Shown piece after piece: positions 40,830-52,901 of a DNA stretch of 64,000 nucleotides. This DNA is from Channallabes apus. Its lineage: Eukaryota; Chordata; Actinopteri; Siluriformes; Clariidae. The translations under genes and the position numbers were made by a program. Position 1 is the stretch's first letter. Each line of letters starts with the position of its first letter. The notes under the pieces are model-generated. The model was not told the DNA's origin. It worked only from the letters and a program-made list of their open reading frames with translations, and searched no databases. The DNA is taken from NCBI GenBank assembly GCA_030522415.1, contig CM060104.1:15473729-15537728 (forward strand), given 5' to 3'.

Positions 40830-41830
40830 TTAACTACACAATCCACACTGAACAATAATCACATCAAACATAAGACAAAATATAAACAAACAATTTTACA
40901 GACTCAATAGTATATAGAGCAAGGCACCAAGTCGTCTCCCAGTCCTATATACTGTATGACCGAAACCGGTGCCTAAACGCACCAAATTAACATAACAAAA
41001 AGAGGCAACAACAACACAAACACTCGCGCCGTCACAACATAATGCACAAAGCAGACATGCAAAACAATCGGCCAAAAAGGATAATTCCATCCACACAAAA
41101 CAAGGATAAAAGCCAATCAAAAATAAAAATAGAAAAACAAGAAGAAACTTAACCAGCATGCACAACGTAGCTACCAGCCCAATGGCCTGCAAAGCAGCCG
41201 AGTCGCAAGCAAGCAGTCTTCTTACTCATAAGCGTCGCCACAAGCGTTGTCAACTAGGAATCAGGCGAAGGGATTATAATATTCCACCTCACTCCTAATA
41301 CGAGGAAAATAAACACATTAACCTCAATCTCTTGACCACATGGAAAGAAAAGACACAAAAAATACTTACTTGGGTTAAACAATCGCCCGTGTGAAGCTGC
41401 ATGATTACTCACCGCCGATACCGCAACTCAATCTACCGGCCGGCATTCTCATCCCGCTAGCGCCACTGTCACTATAACAATACACTAAATATGCTTACTG
41501 CCAAAGTGATAACGAAATTTATTGTTCTGCAGCATACCTAAATGTTCTGCCACGAATAATGCACATGTCCATGCCGCCAACTCCACTAAAAATAAACTGT
41601 AAATAGTATCGATTAGCATTAACCTATTCACCTAGCTACACAGTCAACCGAATCCAAGCCTACCTTAATAACCAGGAACGAAAAGGCACATGCCAGGTTG
41701 AAGAGGACCCAGACACCACAAACACGTCACCACCAGTCAAAATAAGGGTCCTTAAATAGACTGCGTTCCCCTCATTAATCTGATAACCCCCAACGAATCA
41801 CAAATCAAAACAAACACTTACCCTGCCACA
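40357..41830 (-). other. Solo LTR sequence, 5' portion
   Basis: Non-coding sequence of the long LTR right of the L2. It includes a CA microsatellite at 40791-40826 and, in minus orientation, a TATA-like TATTTAAGGACC box near 41750. It continues on the other side of the L2 at 36932-37022. Confidence 0.55.
40791..40826. repeat. (CA)n microsatellite
   Basis: Pure CA run inside the long LTR. Confidence 0.95.
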
Positions 41831-42726
41831 TTTTTGCTTAGTCCTGATAAGACAGAAGTTCTAGGCAGAGATTCAAGATTTTAGATCACGCTATAACTTT
41901 AGATTGCCTTTCTGTTTTATCTAGTGCAACAGTGAAAGACCTTGGTGTGATTATAGATTCTAGCCTTTCATTTGAAGCTCATGTAGACAATATCACCAAG
42001 ATAGCATTCTTTCACCTCAGAAATATTGCCAAGTTAGGGAATACATTGTCACTAAACAATGCAGTTTAAAACTAGTTCATGCTTTTATCACCTTTAGGTT
42101 GGACTATTGTAACGCCTTACTGTCTGGTTGTTCAATAAACAAGCTTCAGTTAGTCCAGAATGCAGCAGTGCAGTCCTCACTAGAGCCAGAAGAGATAAGC
42201 ACATCACCCCCATCTTATCTTCACTTCATTGGTTCCCTGTGAAATTTCGCATTGATTTTAAAATACTACTTTTGATGTGTTAAATATAGTCTCACGCCGC
42301 AGTATCGGAGTGAACTGCAAGTGTCTTACGATCCCCCATGCCTACTTCGATTAAAGGATGCAGGCTGCTTGTCAGTACCACGTATTATGAAAACTACAGC
42401 AGGGGGCAGAGCTTTTTTTTGGGTCTTTTTCAAAGACCCAAAGTTATGGAATAGCCTTTTACATAGTGTTCGGGACTCAGACACGGGACTAAGTGTTTAA
42501 AACTAGGCTTAAAACCTATTTATTTAATCAAGAATCTTTGTAAATAGACTTGACTTAGGTAAAGGAGCAGATCTGGGGGACTCATGGACAGAGAGTATTA
42601 AAGGTCTGTTTAGATGCTGTCTTTCCCACTCTCATTGATCACTCAGGTTTGTTGACAGTGAGGTCATTGTTCGCTTTACATCTCAGGGAGCCCACATGTC
42701 TGTGTTTCCTTCTGGCTCTCCCTTTT
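41831..42726 (+). pseudogene. LINE A reverse transcriptase, second part
   Basis: Coding remnants continue LINE A after the LTR: LLSPDKTEVL at about 41840, [45 protein letters not shown] and LQLVQNAA. Frame changes and stops are frequent. From about 42500 the sequence is 3' UTR. Confidence 0.85.
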
Positions 42727-43096
42727 ATTCATTCATTCATCTTCTATACCGCTTAATCCTGTGTTCAGGGTCGCGGGGGACCTATCCCAGGAGACTTCGG
42801 GCACTAGGCGGGGTACACCCTGGACAGGGTGCCAATCCATCGCAGGGCACACACACATACACACACTCACACACCCAATCACACACTACGGGCAATTTAG
42901 GAACACCAATTAGCCTAACCTGCATATCTTTGGACTGTGGGAGGAAACCGGAGTACCCGGAGGAAACCCACCAAGCACGGGGAGAACATGCAAACTCCAT
43001 GCACACAGAGATGGGAATCGAGCCTGGCCGGGGAATCGAACCCAGACCCTGGAGGTGCAAGGCGACAGTGCTAACCACTACACCACCGTGCCGCCT
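42727..43096 (-). mobile_element. tRNA-headed SINE, complete copy
   Basis: The minus orientation starts GGCGGCACGGTGGTGTAGTG; the A box is in the complement of 43064-43082 and the B box GTTCGATTCCC in the complement of 43031-43041. The body contains GAGGAAACCGGAGTACCC-type sequence and the tail is (ATGA)n at 42727-42739. A perfect 11-bp duplication CTCTCCCTTTT flanks it (42716-42726 and 43097-43107). It is inserted in the LINE A 3' UTR. Confidence 0.92.
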
Positions 43097-43107
43097 CTCT
43101 CCCTTTT

Positions 43108-43880
43108 AGTTGTGCTGTTATAGTTAGTCCTGCTGGAGTCCCTGTTTGCATTCTACACTAAATATACATTCACTTTATACATTATGTGACTGTGACCATA
43201 CCTTACTTTTATCTCTCCTCTTCTCTCCCCTCTCCTGTTCTCCCCCCCCCCCTCTCTCTTTTTCCCTCTCTCTGTAGAGATACACATGTCGCTCCTGAGC
43301 TGCCAGTGATCCAGACTCCCTCTGCCCTCTGGACTTGTCTGACTCATCCTGGTGCCCCACTTCTGGTTGGAGATCTCATCACATGGATGCCCTGTGTGTC
43401 TCTTTTGGGATGCGTCCAGTGTCTGGGGACGGTTTCGCTCTATCATGAGGACAGTTCTGGCCTCGGCTGATGTTGACAGCCCGTTTCTCTGAGGACTTAG
43501 CTGCAGTTGCTCGATAGTCTCCAATAACTATAGTACTTGGACTCCATGTTAACATCAATTAGCATCAACTATCAACTGCTTGCCCCTAACACACAGTATG
43601 AATGCAGATCAATTCCTGCTCTCTGTTTCACCCTAATGAGAATGGGTTCCCTGTTGAGTCCGGTTCCTCTCAAGGTTTCTTCCTATTGCCTTCCTAAGTT
43701 TTTCCTTGCCACTATTGCCCTCGGCTTGCTCATCAAGGGACTAACTGACCATTTTGATTCATACACATTCACATTCCATACAAACTTAAATAATTCTTTT
43801 GATTGTGCAAAGCTGCTTTGCAACAATGACAATTGTTAAAAGCGCTATACAAATAAAATGGAATTGAACTGAATTTAATT
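43108..43880 (+). other. LINE A 3' UTR and tail
   Basis: The stretch contains TCTCAAGGTTTCTTCCTATTG and TTTTTCCTTGCCAC, found also in the tails at 51930-51975 and 62890-62945, and ends GTTAAAAGCGCTATACAAAT followed by AATTGAA repeats. It is non-coding. Confidence 0.85.
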
Positions 43881-43883
43881 GTC

Positions 43884-44010
43884 CCACTTCAGGTCCTGAG
43901 AGATTCGAGCCCAGGGACCGGAATGACTCCACTGCTGTCACAGTGCTGTTAATGGCGGTGAGTGAGGGAAGTGCAGGGGGGTTTCCCTTGAAGTCCAGGA
44001 TCATCTCAAC
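43884..44010 (-). pseudogene. Fragment of another LINE reverse transcriptase
   Basis: The minus strand encodes MILDFKGNPPALPSL...VESFRSLGSNLS, the conserved segment after the RT palm in L2/Rex-type LINEs. Only this piece is left, between LINE A and the BEL element. 44011-44147 continues the same fragment in decayed form. Confidence 0.7.
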
Positions 44011-44147
44011 TGTTTTGTGACTGCATCAGACAGACAGCTACACAACCTCGCTTCTATATGCAGACTCATCACAGTCCTGGATGAGGCCGATGACTGTAGA
44101 GAAATCTGTACATTTTAGGAGCACAATCATTAGTCTACTAAGGATAC

Positions 44148-44819
44148 TGTAGATGCGGTCATATTATTTCACTAGTTTTGACGCGTAGCTTTGTCTTAAA
44201 GTTTCACTCACACGACAGAAGTCCGATCTCTTTGTCTCTTATAGTTTATTTTGTCAGCATCAAAGAATCAACACTTCATACAGTCGTCTTGAGTAAATCC
44301 ACTGTGATTACAGACATCAGTTGCTGCATCTTGCAAATCTCTGACTTTTACAAGAACCTGTTTGCTGTAGTTTGTAAATTACAGTCTTGGCTTAGGTATA
44401 TAACAACACTCTTGTTGTATCTTACATTCCCAGCTTACGTTAGTTTACGGTTACAACAACCTAGTTGCTGTATCTTACATTTTTAGCTTACCGGGAGCTC
44501 TCATTAGCTGACGGTCAAAAGCTTGTGTTTCCGTAGCCTTCCGTATCTAAACTGAACTCTCTAACATATGACAGTCACACAAATGCATGTAATAGTAGAA
44601 TGACATCACAGACCAACTTACGATTGTCAAAATGGATGCATAACTTAGAAATTTAAAGCTTATGGCTTATATAACAAATTTAATGCTTAGTGCTTTACTA
44701 ATGAATAGAACAAGGAAGAATAAATGAAATAACAACAAGTAAAATAAAATAAAATAAAATAAAATAAAATAAAATAGACACAACAACAAATTCATAACAA
44801 GTACGATATGGCTCTTACA
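44148..44819 (-). repeat. BEL 3' LTR, approximate left end
   Basis: The right end GGCTCTTACA (minus: TGTAAGAGCC) is followed by a polypurine tract complement CCAGCCCCTA (44822-44831). The left end at TGTAGATG is inferred from the TG...CA rule only. An (AAAAT)n microsatellite lies at 44740-44775. Confidence 0.55.
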
Positions 44820-45019
44820 TTCCAGCCCCTAATTGACAGGCATGGAGACTGACAATTACAATTTGTGTTTTTTTTTTTTTTTTTTTTGATAAAGCCATGA
44901 AATCAAACATTCTTAACCTTCTAAAACGCTTTAAATCTTGCAAATGTATAGTATTTATCTCAGGTGTTTATCTTTGCATATCAAATCTCATAACATATTA
45001 CCACACATTTAACAGTCCA

Positions 45020-47580
45020 TTTCACATATGAGGCACAGCTTGTCGATGAGTCTTTCCAGAGTGTTGGTCTTAGTTTTAACTAACACACGTCTCACCAGTC
45101 CCCCTTTGTCGGGGAACACTTTCGTGATTCTTCCCATGACACATGAATTTCTTGGAGAAGACTCATCAGTCATTTAAACTATATCTCCAATCGAGAGGTT
45201 TTTTTTTTTTTTTTTTTTTAAACCATTTTTGCCGTTCCTGGAGCAAGGGCAAGTATTCACGCACCCATCGCTTCCAGAGCAGGGCTGATATGTACTGAAT
45301 CTGCTTCTCCCTGCGACGTGCATAGATGTCTTCCTTTTTGAAGAATCCAGAGGGCAGGTTTGGCTGTTTTTTCATCAGCAGCAGGTGGTTTGGTGTCAGA
45401 GGTTCCAGTTTGGGCGAGCAGCTGTTTCTTTTCACAGATGCCTTTCGTTTTTGCTGTGTGGGAATTCCCTGTTTGAATTCTGCTGCTGCTTTACCCTTTT
45501 GCAGCATGAGAAGTTCTTCCTTAAAATTTTATCTTTGAGTGAACTTAATGATTTTGTTTTCTGCTCTTGTTAGGTCTTGAGCTTTTAGGGACTTGTGATT
45601 TTCTGTCTTTGGGTCATCTACTTGTGTTTTGACCCTTTCTGTTTTTTGTTTCAGCATGTCTCTGATGCGAAGGATCCATGCAACGGATCTTTTTAACTTG
45701 TGCCAGTCGGAATGATGATTAATCAGTTTACTCACTGCATCTGCGCATTTTGTAACGCTCACAGTATTCACTAAAGCTGAGAGTTTAATTTCATCATCAT
45801 TTTCATAAAAATTTTCTTTTATTGATGTGTCATCAATATTTTTAGGCCATTTGCACTCTGCTTCTTTGAGAAAGGAGGGACCATGGATCCAGTTAACATT
45901 TTTCATGAACCTTTCACAGGATACCCCCCTGGAGGCAGAATCAGCTGGGTTTTCTTAGGTATTAACGTACCTCCATTGCTGTGACTTGGTTGACTCTGTT
46001 ATAATGGCGATTCTGTTGGCCACAAAGGTTTTAAAACGAAGTGTTTCGTTATCAATGTATCTCAAAACAGTTGTACTGTCAGTCCAGAACATAGAGTCCA
46101 GCAATTTCAATTCTAGCTGTTCTTTCAACATTTTGTCATTTTTTACAGCGACCACTGCCGCAGTCAGTTCCATTCGTGGAATGGTGGTTTGTTTCAGGGG
46201 TGCTACACGGGAATTCCCCATCATGAATGCACAATGTGTAAGTGCATCAGCGTTTACTAACCTGAGGTATGAGACAGCTCCGTATCCCATTTCACTTGCA
46301 TCCGAGAATGGTGGAGTTGTGCTGTAGCTGTAACTCCGAAGTCGGCTGGTTTTATGCACCTTGCTATGCTGAACTCGGACAGTCTGTGCAGCTCTTGCAG
46401 CCAGGTTTTCCATGCCGTTGCAAACTGCTCGGGAATGTCGTCATCCCAGGCTAGTTTTTCTTTACATAGCTGTTGCATTGGGATTGTAGCTGGCAGTATG
46501 GCAGGTGGGAGAAAGCCTAACGGATCATATGTTGAGCCAGTGACTGACAGAATTCCTCTATTTGTCACAGGTCGTTCCTTTAAACTAATCTTAAACTTGA
46601 ACATGTCTGAATCAATGCACCACAGCACCCCCAGAGCTCTCTCTATGGGCAGGGCATCTTTACTCAAGTCTAAGTCTCTCATGTCTTTGATCATTTCACT
46701 CTCGGGAATGACAGTCAGTAGGGCACGGCTATTGCTTGCCCATTTAGTGAGGTTAAAACCTCCACTTGCACAGAGACTAGTGAGATCATTGTATAGGGCG
46801 ACTGCTTGGTCATGACTCGAAACTGATTTCAGGCAGTCGTCTACATGAAGGGTTTTAAGCACTGTATTAACTGCCACAGCAGATGCATTGCTGCGGTTTT
46901 CTTCTGCTGTCTTTCTGAGGGCGAAGTTAGCAACACTAGGTGACGATTTTGCACCGAACAGATGAACTACCATTTTGTATTCAACTAAGTCTTGGTTCAC
47001 ATCTCCATTCGGCAACCATAGGAAGCGCAGCAGATCTGTGTCCTTCTCTGGGACTCTCACTTGATCGTACATGGCTTCTACGTCTGCCATCATGGCAATT
47101 GCTTCCTGTCTAAAGCGTGTGAGCACACCAATGAGTGATTTTGTTAAATCTGGTCCTTGTAGAAGCTCACTGTTTAGTGACACTCCTTGATAACTGGCAG
47201 CACAGTCGAAGACTTAGTTTATTCTTTTGAGGATGATAGACACCATGATGCAGTATGTACCACACCTGACCGTCTTGGCGGTTTACGTGATGTGTAGGGA
47301 CTCTGACTGCATGACCCTTTTTTATCATGTCACCCATGAAGTTTGTGTACTCCTCGTGAAAGGAGCTGTTGCTGCTAAGTTTTCATTTAAGGCTTAAGGC
47401 ACGTTGCATAGCTGCATTTCGGTTATTGGGCATTTGAACTGACGCTTTCTTAAGTGGTAGGCCGATGTAGAAGTGATTGTCCATGAACTGCAGGGAGTTG
47501 TTAACGAGGTTTAAGAACTGATAATCCTCTTGTGACATCTCTGCCTTGTCATCACAATTTCGTTCGGGAAAATCATGGTT
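45020..47580 (-). pseudogene. BEL RT, RNase H and integrase remnants
   Basis: RT occupies 47183-46257: [29 protein letters not shown] and the active-site box [10 protein letters not shown]. RNase H (46413-45955) has [16 protein letters not shown] and WTDSTTVLRYI. The RNase H-integrase linker follows (45906-45529). Directly next come residues typical of the integrase tail ([10 protein letters not shown]...[18 protein letters not shown], 45507-45230), so the zinc finger and the DDE core are missing. A T-run at 45201-45219 lies in the tail. The frame changes several times. Confidence 0.85.
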
Positions 47581-48187
47581 GTAGGTTGTATTGCTCTATC
47601 AGCATTCGTTCTACACTTTCAATGGAGGTTCGGTTAACTGTAACGGTCACTAGTTTGTCGGGTTCTCGGAGAGGCCCGGTCACAGTCCATCTGAGAACAC
47701 TCTGCACCGCGTATGGCCCTCCATGCCTGCTATTGATTATTCGCTGAGATTCTGTGAGTACGTGCTCTTTATTTCCTATGAGAATTTCGATTCCAGCACT
47801 AATCTGGGGCAGTTTTACGTCACTAAGGTATGGCCACTTATCGATGTCATGCTGTTGTGGAATGTTTCCCACTGTAGCTGGCATAGTCTTTTGTGTAAAG
47901 ACGTTGGGAAGTTCAATAAAATTGTTTTCTTCCAGGCTACTGATCTCCAAATCATTGAGCATGTAGCTTTCTACTAGTTTTGTGGAGTTCATGGTGCTCA
48001 GCCGTATCTTAACTCTTCTGCCTCGTGCATTTAGTCGCCTTGCTAATGACTCTGTACAGAATGTGGCGGAACTGCCTTGGTCTATAAATGCATACACTTC
48101 TGCAATTTTGTCACCTTTCTTGGACTTTATTTTAACGGGCACAATGGGGAGGATGCAATTACCTCCAGCCCCAGTGAGCGCATTTGA
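47573..48187 (-). pseudogene. BEL aspartic protease region
   Basis: The open stretch includes EVYAFIDQGSSATFC, the A17-type protease active site (Asp-Gln-Gly-Ser), then KLPQISAGIEILIGNKEHVL, characteristic of BEL/Pao. It is in the same frame as the zinc-knuckle part of gag but is separated from it by a stop near 48188. In intact elements it matures the polyprotein. Confidence 0.85.
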
Positions 48188-50054
48188 TTAGTGACTCACT
48201 ACAGATGGTGTATTTTTTGTGTCACTTTCGGTTTCGTTCTGGTCAGCGCGTGTAACTGGCTGCGCCGTGTCTTGCACTGCGCTGTGTAACATGCGCGGGT
48301 GTGGCTTTGAACACAATGAACATACAATTTTTCTGGTACAGTCTTTCCACAAATGACCCTTTCTTAAACATCCGAAACAGAGTCCGTTTCTTTTTAAGAA
48401 TTCTACTTTGTCTTTGTGTGTCTGATCGTTAAATTTTGCGCACTCGTCTAAGATATGGCCCTTTTTACAATATGCGCATGGCTTAGTGAAAGCGCTAACA
48501 GCTAATGTACCGGCATTCTTCATTGTAATCGAGTCTTTGTGAATTTTACCAACCTGTCTGACGTCGGTTGCGAAGCTGACCCTGGCCTTCCCTTCTCTTC
48601 TTGACTTGACTTGCGGGAATTTGTTAAAGTGTCCTTTGTCGCTGGTTGAGGCATTCAGGTTTCCGAAGATTGGGTTTGAGATTACTTTAGCTCGTTGGTC
48701 TACGAACTCAGCTAGCTGCTTAAATTTGGGTCTTGTCTGACTAAGCTCTTCAAGCTTGTATACCTGGTCCCTCCATCTCTTACGCAATTCGTAGGGCAGT
48801 TTTGAAGTAATAATCTGCATGTTGGTAGCGTTATCTAGCTCCTCCATGTGGTCGATGCTTGACATGATGTTGTGACAGGATGCTAGAAACACGGAGAAAG
48901 CACTTAACGACTTTCCGTCCTCTGACTTTATTTCCGGCCAATTGGCTACCTTTTGCATCAGCGTGTTTGCAATTTTTCGTTAATTTCCAAATCTGTCCTG
49001 CAACAGTCTCATTGCCTCTGCATAACCACACTGATCTGGCATAAGCTGACAGCTCATAACGAGGTCTCTAGCCTCTCCCTTAGTGAACTGCTCAAGATAA
49101 AACAGCTTATCAGCATCACTATCAGTTTTGTCAACAATAACATGTTTAAATGCTTTCATGAAGGACGTAAACTCAAGAGGGTCACCATGAAACACAGGAA
49201 CATTGCGCTGAGGTAAAAATGATTGCCTTTGGCATTTCATGAGCATTGCTGTGATGTCAGCCTGCTGTTGCATCATGCTCTGTGATTCTAAAGTATCAAT
49301 GTCATGGCGGGTGTATTTATTGTCTTGGGTAGACCCTTCATTTAAAGTACTTTTCAATTTTGGTTCAAAACTTACTGGTACACTTGGGTGGGCTGTCTTG
49401 AGACGTGATGGCAGTCCGAGGTCTTCTGTCGATGCGCTGCTCTCGTAAAGTTCGTTGTATTCCAGTTTGGGAGCGCGTGCGCTACTTGGTTCGTTGAATG
49501 TGCTCTCTCACATATTCAGGTTTGCGGCCCGTCCAAGGCGGGCTGCTCGAGCGCGTGCAGCTCGGGTCAATGACTCCGCTCTTTGATGCAGGCTGTCGTT
49601 TTTCACAACCCTGATAAGCCTGTAATTCAGCGTTGACAATTGCGAGCGCAGTTTCTAATTCCAACCTTTCTTTATCAGCCTTTAGTTCTGCTTCCTTCTG
49701 TTCTAACGCCCGCCGTTCTGCTAAAGCTGCCATTTTAATCAACAAGGCTGCTTTGTTGGCTTCCGCTTTCTATATTCGGGCTGAGGATGATGTAGAAGTT
49801 ACAGACCTTTTGGATGTTGCCGTCGCTATGCTTCCGTGCCTACTAGAGGCGGACGTCTTAAACTCCACCATTGACACGCTGTCATCTGGCATAATTCCAT
49901 CATTGTCCGTTTGAGACATCATGAAGCGGCTCTTAGTTTCCTCGATCCACAACTCTACTTTTTTCCTGAATTCTGTGCAGCTCAGCATTTTAAACTTATT
50001 GTTTTTCCTTGCACAAGAGCTTTTCAAGTCATGACAATTTAAGACTCCTCTCAA
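48188..50054 (-). pseudogene. BEL Gag remnants with zinc knuckles
   Basis: Reading right to left: an N-terminal part with LSCTEFRKKVELWIEETKSR (50054-49770), an in-frame stop, an Ala/Glu-rich helix (AALAERRALEQKEAELKADKE, 49745-49482), a frame change, a DUF1759-like part (VPVFHGDPLEFTSFMKAFKHV, 49357-48980), another stop and the C-terminal part with two knuckles, CAYCKKGHILDEC and CFGCLRKGHLWKDC (about 48490-48340). Three lesions at least separate the pieces. Confidence 0.85.
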
Positions 50055-50069
50055 TAGTTAATGTGTGTA

Positions 50070-51540
50070 TTTTGGTTCTTAAAAATCTTGCTAGATTTAA
50101 TTATATCCCATGGTATAGATGTCTCTAATATAGAGCTTTTACCTCAAAGTGATGGTATCACAGATCATCACCTCCTGATATATACTCTACCTGTAGAACA
50201 GATTAGCTGTGTCTCCCCACGTTATCGATTTGGTAGAAATATGAATCCGACTACTAAAGACAGATACACAAGTAATCTACCGGCTCTGTCCAAATTTCTT
50301 ATTAGACCCCTAAATGCAGACGATCTAGATGAAGTGACTAACAGAATGGGCACTATTTTTACCAGTGCATTAAACACTGTTGCACCCATCAGATTAAAAA
50401 AAAGTCAGAGAAAAAACATTTGCACCATGGTACAATAGTCATACTAACGCCCTAAAGAGAGCAACCCGTAACCTCGAGCAAAACTGGAGAAAAACTCAAT
50501 TAGAAGTTTTTCGAATTGAGTATAAAGATAGTATGTGCAGCTATAGACAGGCTCTAAAAGCTGCTAGGGCCGAGCATCTGAGCCGCCTGATAGCAAGAAA
50601 ACAAAAACAATCCCAGGTTCTTATTTAGTACAGTGGCTCGCCTAACAAAACCTATGATGCCTGCAGAGAGTATACCATCACAGTTTAGAAGTAAAGACTT
50701 TATGAACTTCTATAAAAAATGTATACTGTAGTATCAGGAAGAAAATAACGGAGGTTCAACCTCTAGTAGCATCTCATGATCCAGTCCAGTCTAAAGCTTT
50801 ACGTTTAGATTTTCAGTACTTTACAGGTATAGGACAGGAAGAGCTGTATAAACTTATCAACAACGTACTTGTTAGATGCAATCGCAACTAGATTTTTCAA
50901 AAAAATTATGCATACGGCTGGAGAGCCGCTTCTAAACATGACTAATTCATCATTATATCTAGGTCACATCCCTAAACCTAAATAACAAAAACAACCTTTT
51001 TGCACCGTAGAAATATTGCCACGCTTAGGAGCAACCTATCTGTATCTGATGCAGAAAAGCTAGTTCATGCATTCATGACCTCCAAACTGGACTATTGTAA
51101 TGCATTTCTAGGTGGTTGTCCTGCATCCTCAATAAACATGGTACAGTTAGTCTAAAATGCAGCCACCAGGGTTCTCACTAGATCAATAAAATATGATCAT
51201 TTAACCCTAATATTATTATCCCTGCATTGGATACCTGTTCTGTTTAGAATTAATTACAAAATAGTATTACTTAGATACAAGGCTTTAAATGGTTTAGCTC
51301 CCATATATCTAGCCAGTCTTCTGATACACTACAATCCACCACGTTTCTTAAGATCACAAAACTTCTAACTTCTGGTAGTTCCCAGAATATCAAAATCTAC
51401 AAAAGGGGGTATGGCATTTTCATATTTAATTCAAAAGCTTTGGAATAGCCTTCCGGACAATGTTTGGGGCTCAGACACAGTTTCCCAGTTTAAAAGTAGA
51501 CTCAAGATGCATCTCTTTAATCTGGCATACACGTAATTCA
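50070..51540 (+). pseudogene. LINE B endonuclease-end and RT remnants
   Basis: The endonuclease C-terminal end is recognisable (LLPQSDGITDHHLLIYTL, 50137-50190), followed by the linker (HTNALKRATRNLEQNWRKT, about 50440-50500). The RT palm is missing: the sequence passes from about 50985 straight to the post-palm segment (FLHRRNIATL..., KLVHAFMTSKLDYCNAFLGG, LHWIPVLFRINYKI). It is non-functional. Confidence 0.82.
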
Positions 51541-52095
51541 TCCCCTAACCTCATACTCCAGTACATCTATCCTGAATGACAACTACACTAATTCTTTCCA
51601 CCTGTTCTTTATTTTTCTACCCATCGCAAGGCATTTGGAGATTGTGCCAGCTTCTGTAGACAAAGGCCAACCCTGCGAGGATCCTGAGGCATCCAGAGAA
51701 GGACCAGCTTCAGCTGGGTTCTGCTTCATGATGGTTTGGAGCTACACATGCTGCTCCTGTGCTCCCAGTGATCCAGACCCATCTGCCCTCTGCACATGCT
51801 GACACATCCCTGTGCTGAACTGAACTTCATGTTAATTTAAATAACTTCTGTTATACATGACTTTATATAATTTCTATCCGTTATCACCCACATGAGGATG
51901 GGCTCCCCCATTGAATCTGGTTCATCTCAAGGTTTCTTCCTATTGCCATCTTGGTGAGTTTTTCCTTGCCACTGTCGCCTTCACGCTTGACTTCCTCATC
52001 ATTGGCTTGCTCATCATTATTATCTAGACACATTTTTCTCACACATACACTTCCATAAATTTTTTTTTTCATTTTTTGAAGCAAAACACACAATG

Positions 52096-52899
52096 TGTCA
52101 TGCGCCAGCCAGATCAGCCAAGCACATCCAAGTCATAATTTCACCTAAGAAAGTCCTGCCTCCCTAACCAATTACCTTCGCACACCTGTAGCCCATCAGC
52201 AATCCACCTCTGCCTTTAAAAGGAAGCTTAGAATTTCACTCAGTGCCGAAGTATCTTACGTGCGTGCCTCTCGTCTTGTCAGTCTGTGAATTTCTCTAGT
52301 GCCCTGTATCTGTGTTTTGACCTCGATTGTTTCTGGATTTCGATTTCGTCTTTGCCCTCTGGATTTTCTCGTTTGGATTTGACTACGTGCATGACCTCGC
52401 CTGTTATCGACTTCGAATTTGGATCACGCTTCTGGATTTCGTCTCTCTCGCTGCTGGATAACTGTTGCCGACCCTGCCTGTCCCACCGACCTCGATTCAT
52501 GCTGTTTCCCGCAACCCGTGTGTGCTTGTGAGCTCTTCCGCGTTCGCGGACACCGCACAGGAGTGTTTTTGCCGATACGCACAGGCATTCAACCTCGAAC
52601 GAATTCTCGCTCCAAACATCGGGCGCCGCGATCACACACACTCTGCCTTAGGCAAGGATTCACGCCCCTTTTCGGAGATTCTCTGTCACGCTCTGCTTCC
52701 GGGGTTGTGGAATTCCCCGCACGTCATCGACCCGCCTCCTCTCTCGTCACAGGGGATTTCTCCATTCATTCTGTTCACTCACATGTGCAGCCTGTCTCCC
52801 CTCTGCTCCTGCCGCATGGTGAAGATCCTTTATGCTTTCCCATTAATAAAGCTGTTTGTCTGCAATTGGGTTCACTTCCATTTACTCTCGTCCCTGACA
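52096..52899 (+). repeat. Gypsy 5' LTR (804 bp)
   Basis: TGTCATGCGCC...CGTCCCTGACA. A TATA-like TTTAAAA lies at 52215-52221, about 30 bases before GCCGAAGTAT (52245-52254), the predicted transcript start region. AATAAAG near 52845 is a plausible polyadenylation signal. Confidence 0.96.
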
Positions 52900-52901
52900 G
52901 T

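Larger units (their letters stand above)
36932..41830 (-). mobile_element. Long solo LTR (~1.6 kb) holding an L2
   Basis: In minus orientation the ends are TGTGGCAGGGTAAG and ACGGTTGCCACA, i.e. TGTGGCA...TGCCACA. Flanking T-rich bases (CTTTT and TTTTT) are compatible with a 4-5 bp duplication in a T-run. Removing the L2 leaves about 1.56 kb with a TATTTAAG box, AATAAA signals and no coding, as for a long LTR. It splits LINE A RT coding exactly, which proves insertion. The retroelement superfamily is not recognised. Confidence 0.6.
36342..43880 (+). mobile_element. L2-like LINE A, thrice interrupted locus
   Basis: A plus-strand LINE is present in pieces: 36342-36931, 41831-42726 and 43108-43880. 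The first two join inside the RT C-terminal coding region, and the last two join in the 3' UTR. The insertions are a long LTR (36932-41830, carrying an L2) and a SINE (42727-43096). The 3' end reads GTTAAAAGCGCTATACAAATAAAA and then ATTGAA-type repeats, shared with LINE copies ending at 58036 and 63108. Confidence 0.85.
44148..50062 (-). mobile_element. BEL/Pao retrotransposon, decayed
   Basis: The minus-strand order is gag, protease, RT, RNase H, integrase C-terminus and 3' LTR. The 5' LTR is absent; the element ends abruptly near 50062 where LINE B begins. Many stops and frame changes and loss of the integrase core show that it is dead. Confidence 0.88.
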
